From contig NZ_RAHH01000022.1 in the NCBI RefSeq assembly GCF_003602095.1, positions 1-64,000 of the forward strand: 64,000 bases of DNA. Direction: 5' to 3'. The translations under genes were made by a program, and so were the position numbers. Every line of letters begins with the position of its first letter. The stretch's first letter is position 1. The stretch is from Rahnella woolbedingensis (GTDB lineage: Bacteria; Pseudomonadota; Gammaproteobacteria; Enterobacterales; Enterobacteriaceae). Shown here piece by piece: positions 59,469 to 64,000 of the stretch. The notes beneath the pieces were generated by a model, which saw only the letters and a list, made by a program, of their open reading frames with translations, had not been told where the DNA came from and made no database searches.

Positions 59469-60548
59469 TTACAGTACGTCGATTGCGTTCAGTTCTTTGA
59501 ATGCCAGTTCCAGGCGAGTCACCATGGAAGACTGAGCAGAACGCAGCCATACGCGCGGGTCATAGAATTTCTTGTTAGGTTTGTCCGCGCCTTCCGGGTT
59601 ACCCAACTGACCTTGCAGGTAAGCTTCGTTTTTCTTGTAGAACTGCAGGATGCCGTCCCAGTTAGCCCACTGGGTGTCGGTATCGATGTTCATTTTGATA
59701 ACACCGTAGCCTACAGATTCTTTGATTTCTGCTGCAGTAGAACCGGAACCGCCGTGGAATACGAAGTTCAGGCTGTTGTGTGGCAGGTTGTGTTTCTTGC
59801 AAACGTATTCCTGAGAATCACGCAGGATCGTTGGAGTCAGTTTAACGTTACCTGGTTTGTAGACACCATGTACGTTACCGAATGACGCAGCGATAGTGAA
59901 ACGCGGGCTGATGGCGTTCAGTTTTTCGTATGCGTAATCAACGTCTTGTGGCTGAGTATACAGTGCTGATGCGTCCATATGGCTGTTGTCCACGCCATCT
60001 TCTTCACCGCCGGTGCAACCCAGTTCGATTTCCAGAGTCATGTCGAGTTTTGCCATGCGAGCTAAGTACTTGCTGCAAATTTCGATGTTTTCTTCCAGAG
60101 ATTCTTCAGACAGGTCGATCATGTGTGAAGAGAACAGTGGCTTACCGGTTTTAGCGAAGTGAGCTTCACCCGCGTCCAGCAGACCGTCGATCCATGGCAG
60201 CAGTTTTTTCGCGCAGTGGTCGGTGTGCAGGATAACTGGCACGCCGTAATGTTCTGCCATCTGGTGCACGTGGTGCGCGCCAGAGATTGCGCCCAGAATT
60301 GCCGCGCCTTGTGGCACGTCAGTTTTCAGGCCTTTACCCGCGATGAACGCAGCGCCACCGTTAGAGAACTGAACGATAACCGGTGAACGGACTTTCGCAG
60401 CCGCTTCGAGAACGGCGTTGATAGAGTCGGTGCCTACGCAGTTAACCGCTGGCAGAGCAAATTTGTTTTCTTTAGCAATAGCGAAAACTTTCTGTACATC
60501 ATCACCAGTGATAACGCCTGGTTTTACGAAATCAAAAATTTTAGACAT
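59469..60548 (-). CDS. fbaA: Fructose-bisphosphate aldolase class II
   Basis: The 359-aa zinc aldolase has the same length as K-12 FbaA. ILHTDHCAKKLLPWIDG (about 106-122) contains the catalytic Asp109 and zinc His110; further metal ligands are in a later GNVHGVYKPG and FVFHGGSGST. It cleaves fructose-1,6-bisphosphate in glycolysis. It is the last gene of the epd-pgk-fbaA operon, the standard enteric arrangement. Confidence 0.97.
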   Translation of the reverse strand: MSKIFDFVKPGVITGDDVQKVFAIAKENKFALPAVNCVGTDSINAVLEAAAKVRSPVIVQFSNGGAAFIAGKGLKTDVPQGAAILGAISGAHHVHQMAEHYGVPVILHTDHCAKKLLPWIDGLLDAGEAHFAKTGKPLFSSHMIDLSEESLEENIEICSKYLARMAKLDMTLEIELGCTGGEEDGVDNSHMDASALYTQPQDVDYAYEKLNAISPRFTIAASFGNVHGVYKPGNVKLTPTILRDSQEYVCKKHNLPHNSLNFVFHGGSGSTAAEIKESVGYGVIKMNIDTDTQWANWDGILQFYKKNEAYLQGQLGNPEGADKPNKKFYDPRVWLRSAQSSMVTRLELAFKELNAIDVL

Positions 60549-60674
60549 AGTTCTTTGTCCTGTATTCGTCGGCCGTAGATGGATTGAATCGGTTTGCTAT
60601 GTCGCGCGAGTTCCACTGTGCAGCCCCTCGCGCGGCAAAGAAGAACAGGAAGCCGCTGGCTCCCCGCTCAGGGT

Positions 60675-61841
60675 TCATGACTTCTTAGCACGCTCTTCCA
60701 GCATCACAACCGCTGGCAGTGCTTTCCCTTCAACGAATTCCAGGAATGCGCCACCGCCAGTAGAGATATAGGAAATTTTGTCAGCGATACCGAACAGGTC
60801 GATCGCTGCAAGAGTGTCGCCGCCGCCTGCGATAGAGAAACCTTCGCTGTCAGCAATAGCCTGCGCCACAATCTCGGTCCCTTTACGGAAATTAGGGAAC
60901 TCGAACACGCCTACAGGACCATTCCACAGAATGGTTTTAGCGTTTTTAATGATCTCAGCCAGGCGATATGCAGACTCGTCGCCCATGTCGAGAATTTGTT
61001 CGTCATCTTTGATGTCTTTAACAGACTTCACAGTGGCAGTTGCAGTTTCAGAGAACTCAGTCGCCACGCGAACATCTGTAGGAACAGGAATGTCGCAGGT
61101 TTCCAGCAATTTGCTTGCGGTGCCTACCAGGTCTGCTTCGTACAGGGATTTACCGACGTTGTTGCCTTGAGCAGCCACGAAGGTGTTCGCAATACCACCG
61201 CCAACGATCAGCTGGTCAGCGATTTTGGACAGGGAATCCAGAACGGTCAGTTTGGTAGAAACTTTAGAACCACCCACGATAGCAACCATCGGACGAGCCG
61301 GGTTACCCAGAGCTTTACCCAGTGCTTCCAGTTCTGCTGACAGCAGCGGACCCGCACAAGCGATTGGAGCAAATTTGCCCACGCCGTGAGTAGAAGCCTG
61401 CGCGCGGTGCGCAGTACCGAATGCATCCATCACATAGATGTCACACAGGGCAGCGTATTTTTTGGACAGGGCTTCGTCGTCTTTCTTTTCGCCTTTGTTG
61501 AAGCGAACGTTTTCCAGAACAACCAGCTCGCCTTCGGCAACTTCAACGCCATCCAGATAGTCTTTAGCCAGACGTACAGGAGAAGACAGTTTGTCTTTCA
61601 GGTAGTTAACAACAGGCAGCAGAGAAAACTCTTCGTTATATTCGCCTTCAGTCGGACGACCCAGATGCGAGGTAACCATCACGCGTGCGCCTTGTTTCAG
61701 GGCAATTTCGATGGTTGGCAAAGAAGCGCGGATACGTGCATCTGAAGTTACTTTGCCATCTTTTACTGGCACGTTCAGATCGGCACGGATCAGTACGCGT
61801 TTACCCGCTAAATCCAGATCGCTCATCTTAATAACAGACAT
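60675..61841 (-). CDS. pgk: Phosphoglycerate kinase
   Basis: The 388-aa glycolytic kinase transfers phosphate between 1,3-bisphosphoglycerate and ADP. N-domain [11 protein letters not shown] (19-29) and [10 protein letters not shown] bind the substrate; the C-domain nucleotide site includes [12 protein letters not shown] and the [13 protein letters not shown] loop. One residue longer than K-12. The gap to fbaA (126 bp) is longer than other operon gaps, as in K-12. Confidence 0.97.
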   Translation of the reverse strand: MSVIKMSDLDLAGKRVLIRADLNVPVKDGKVTSDARIRASLPTIEIALKQGARVMVTSHLGRPTEGEYNEEFSLLPVVNYLKDKLSSPVRLAKDYLDGVEVAEGELVVLENVRFNKGEKKDDEALSKKYAALCDIYVMDAFGTAHRAQASTHGVGKFAPIACAGPLLSAELEALGKALGNPARPMVAIVGGSKVSTKLTVLDSLSKIADQLIVGGGIANTFVAAQGNNVGKSLYEADLVGTASKLLETCDIPVPTDVRVATEFSETATATVKSVKDIKDDEQILDMGDESAYRLAEIIKNAKTILWNGPVGVFEFPNFRKGTEIVAQAIADSEGFSIAGGGDTLAAIDLFGIADKISYISTGGGAFLEFVEGKALPAVVMLEERAKKS

Positions 61842-61913
61842 GGTGAATCCTCTCGTTGATTCTCTTTAAAGTTGCTTGAAGGCAATTTCGGCCAGAAGGC
61901 CGGAACAGCCGTA

Positions 61914-62930
61914 CTAGAAACCGCTAGCGGACATTGCCAATGTTGTATCCAACATTCGGTTGGCAAAACCCCACTCGTTATCGCACCAGACCAGTGTTTT
62001 TATCAGGTGCTTTCCACTTACCCGCGTCTGCGTTCCATCTACGATGGCGCTGTGGGGATCGTGGTTAAAATCTGTCGAGACTAATGGTAGTTCGGTATAG
62101 TCAACTATACCACGAAAAGCACCTGTTGCGGCCTTTTGCAGCAGCTGGTTCACCTCGTCTACCGTCACAGAACCCTCGACAAATACGCTCAGATCAATGG
62201 CTGTGACATTGATTGTCGGCACGCGCACCGAGATCGCTTCAAAGCGATCGCAAAATTTTGGCATGATGCGCGTGATCCCTGCGGCGAGTTTGGTATCGAC
62301 CGGAATAATGGACTGGCTGGCAGCGCGCGTACGGCGTAAATCCGCATGGTACGCATCGATAACCGGCTGGTCATTCATCGAAGAGTGGATGGTCGTTACC
62401 GTGCCAGACTCAATGCCGAAGGCATCGTCGAGCAGTTTGATCACAGGGATAATACAGTTGGTGGTGCAGGACGCATTGGACACAATGCGGTGCTGGCGTT
62501 CGAGCAGATCGTGGTTCACACCGTAAACCACGGTGGCGTCAAGATCATGACCACCCGGGTGCGCGAACAGAATTTTTTTGGCTCCGACTGCAAGCTGTGC
62601 TTCACCGTCTTCGCGACTGCCATAAACGCCGGTGCAATCGAGTACCACGTCAATGCTCAGTTCGCCCCAGGGCAACTGGCTGGCATCGGGCTGATGGAGT
62701 AAACGGATGGAGTCATCGCCGACGTAAAGGTTTTCACCTTCCTGGCGGACATCCCAGGCGAAGCGCCCGTGGCTGGAGTCGTATTTAAGCAGATGGGCCA
62801 TGCCTTCAGGGCTGGCAATTTCATTGATGGCAATGACGGAGATTTCCGCCCGACGCCCGGATTCGTATAACGCGCGCAATACGCTACGGCCAATGCGACC
62901 AAAGCCATTAATTGCAATACGTATTGGCAT
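61914..62930 (-). CDS. epd: Erythrose-4-phosphate dehydrogenase
   Basis: The 338-aa GAPDH-like enzyme oxidises erythrose-4-phosphate to 4-phosphoerythronate for pyridoxal phosphate synthesis. It has NAD motif [19 protein letters not shown] (7-25), catalytic Cys in [13 protein letters not shown] (near 155) and the [13 protein letters not shown]-terminal motif. The ATG at 62930 matches the family; an in-frame start 42 bases upstream adds unrelated residues. Position before pgk-fbaA distinguishes it from gapA. Confidence 0.95.
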   Translation of the reverse strand: MPIRIAINGFGRIGRSVLRALYESGRRAEISVIAINEIASPEGMAHLLKYDSSHGRFAWDVRQEGENLYVGDDSIRLLHQPDASQLPWGELSIDVVLDCTGVYGSREDGEAQLAVGAKKILFAHPGGHDLDATVVYGVNHDLLERQHRIVSNASCTTNCIIPVIKLLDDAFGIESGTVTTIHSSMNDQPVIDAYHADLRRTRAASQSIIPVDTKLAAGITRIMPKFCDRFEAISVRVPTINVTAIDLSVFVEGSVTVDEVNQLLQKAATGAFRGIVDYTELPLVSTDFNHDPHSAIVDGTQTRVSGKHLIKTLVWCDNEWGFANRMLDTTLAMSASGF

Positions 62931-63425
62931 ACATCTCCCTGTTACACGGTTGTTACTCAATATCAGTAACACCTATAGTAATGCAGCGTGCGTTTACGGT
63001 GAATCACCATCGTCATCTGTCAGCACAATGCGTGCGGCAGAAAAACTTCAGTTTCCGGCACGATAACAACCTGGTGAGGATGTTAAGCTCAAATAGCCCG
63101 ACTGAAACGGTTCAGCTGAGAATAAACCAAACGGTCAACAAAAGGAATAATTCGTCAGTCTCAGGCGCATTAATCGCGCCAAACGCTTAAAAAAACATCA
63201 GTCAATTCTGTCTATTCACAGTGATTTTACTTTTCCATCACCTTTTCGACAGTGATTATTCTCAAAAACCGACGCAATGAAACAGTGTCAGGATGCAGGG
63301 AGTTTAGCTGAGTCCGCGCCTGAAGGGTTTGACCTGCGTCATTTCGCGCGAAACTGAGAACCTGCGCATGAAATTGCAGACGAAAAAAAAGCACCCGAAG
63401 GTGCTTTTGATTTCAAAAAGTCAGA
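62931..63425. other. Intergenic region between tktA and epd
   Basis: 495 bp containing the epd-pgk-fbaA promoter region and, at 63381-63410, the tktA terminator. No gene, repeat or other RNA could be supported; reading frames present are short and lack homology. Confidence 0.5.
63381..63410 (-). terminator. Terminator of tktA
   Basis: On the minus strand AAAAGCACC and GGTGCTTTT pair around TTCG, followed by seven further T residues; 16 bp past the tktA stop. Confidence 0.88.
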
Positions 63426-64000
63426 TTACTTCAGTAACGCCTGTGCCTGGGCAACCACGTTATCCACAGTGAAACCGAACTCTTTGAACAGCAGGTCTGC
63501 CGGAGCAGATTCGCCGAAGCTGTGCATACCGACGATTGCGCCGTTCAGGCCAACGTATTTGAACCAGTAGTCAGCGATACCCGCTTCCACGGCAACACGT
63601 GCAGAAACGGCTTTCGGCAGTACGGATTCACGGTAAGCCGCGTCCTGTTTGTCGAAGGCGTCAGTGGAAGGCATGGAAACCACACGCACTTTAGTGCCCG
63701 CAGCAGCCAGTTTATCAGCCGCTTCCACGGTGATACCCACTTCGGAACCGGTCGCGATCAGGATCACTTCCGGCGTACCGTCGCAATCTTTCAGCACATA
63801 ACCACCGCGCGCCACGTTTGCCAGTTGCTCAGCGGTACGTGGTTGCTGGGTCAGGTTCTGACGGGAGAAGATCAGGGTAACCGGGCCATCGTTACGCTCA
63901 ATCGCGTATTTCCATGCCACAGCAGATTCAACCTGATCCGCAGGACGCCAGGTGCTCATGTTTGGCGTAACGCGCAGGCTGGCGATTTGCTCAACAGGCT
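63426..64000 (-). CDS. tktA: Transketolase, C-terminal part (cut by window edge)
   Basis: The frame is open to base 64000 and encodes the last 191 residues of a transketolase; the rest of the roughly 660-aa protein lies outside. Visible are the end of the pyrimidine domain ([31 protein letters not shown]) and the C-terminal domain, with [16 protein letters not shown] and [23 protein letters not shown]. It transfers two-carbon units in the pentose phosphate pathway using thiamine diphosphate. The tktA-epd-pgk-fbaA order marks it as TktA, not TktB. Confidence 0.95.
   Translation of the reverse strand, partial: PVEQIASLRVTPNMSTWRPADQVESAVAWKYAIERNDGPVTLIFSRQNLTQQPRTAEQLANVARGGYVLKDCDGTPEVILIATGSEVGITVEAADKLAAAGTKVRVVSMPSTDAFDKQDAAYRESVLPKAVSARVAVEAGIADYWFKYVGLNGAIVGMHSFGESAPADLLFKEFGFTVDNVVAQAQALLK

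Overview
The window is ordinary Enterobacterales chromosome carrying several accessory insertions. Gene content points to the Yersiniaceae side (Rahnella/Ewingella/Rouxiella/Serratia-like): proteins are close to but clearly diverged from E. coli K-12. The backbone from trhA through ygfF-gcvPHT-ubiI-ubiH-pepP-ygfB-zapA-ssrS-fau-serA-rpiA-argP-yggE-argO-mscS-fbaA-pgk-epd-tktA follows the K-12 order around minute 65. The genus is inferred from reading the sequence; no database comparison was made.

Left edge (1-2000): a remnant of a P4-type phage satellite, all on the minus strand. It has a Sid-like capsid-size protein, a 58-aa Ogr/Delta zinc-finger late activator, a P2/P4 cos-like sequence and, beyond cos, an AT-rich gene of unknown function that runs off the window. 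That gene sits where P4-like satellites carry variable anti-phage cargo. No psu lies between ogr and cos, and the replication half of the element is absent to the right of sid.

2.2-9.8 kb: an orphan amino-acid binding protein, then a complete galactitol regulon (gatR divergent from gatZABCDY) with DeoR-type operator repeats between them. 9.8-21.3 kb: two GNAT acetyltransferases, ada, a small catabolic module (M28-like protein, binding protein, M20 amidohydrolase and divergent LysR), a PhzF protein, a solitary flavin N-hydroxylase, trhA and an HD phosphohydrolase.

21.4-34.3 kb: two divergent carbohydrate clusters. The minus-strand one encodes a DeoR regulator, a four-gene ABC transporter, allulose-6-phosphate epimerase, allose kinase and ribokinase. 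The plus-strand one encodes PTS EIIB, EIIC and a GH38 alpha-mannosidase. They share an 840-bp control region with TGACCGTT repeats and a terminator ahead of EIIB.

34.4-64 kb: ygfF, the glycine cleavage operon, ubiquinone hydroxylases, pepP, ygfB, zapA, 6S RNA and fau; an inserted acid-shock pair asr-ydgU with an RstA-box-like site; serA, rpiA, argP, yggE, argO and mscS; a complete lacI-lacZ-lacY locus with recognisable O1 and O2 operators inserted between mscS and fbaA; then fbaA-pgk-epd and the 3' part of tktA. Most of the second half is standard housekeeping sequence.
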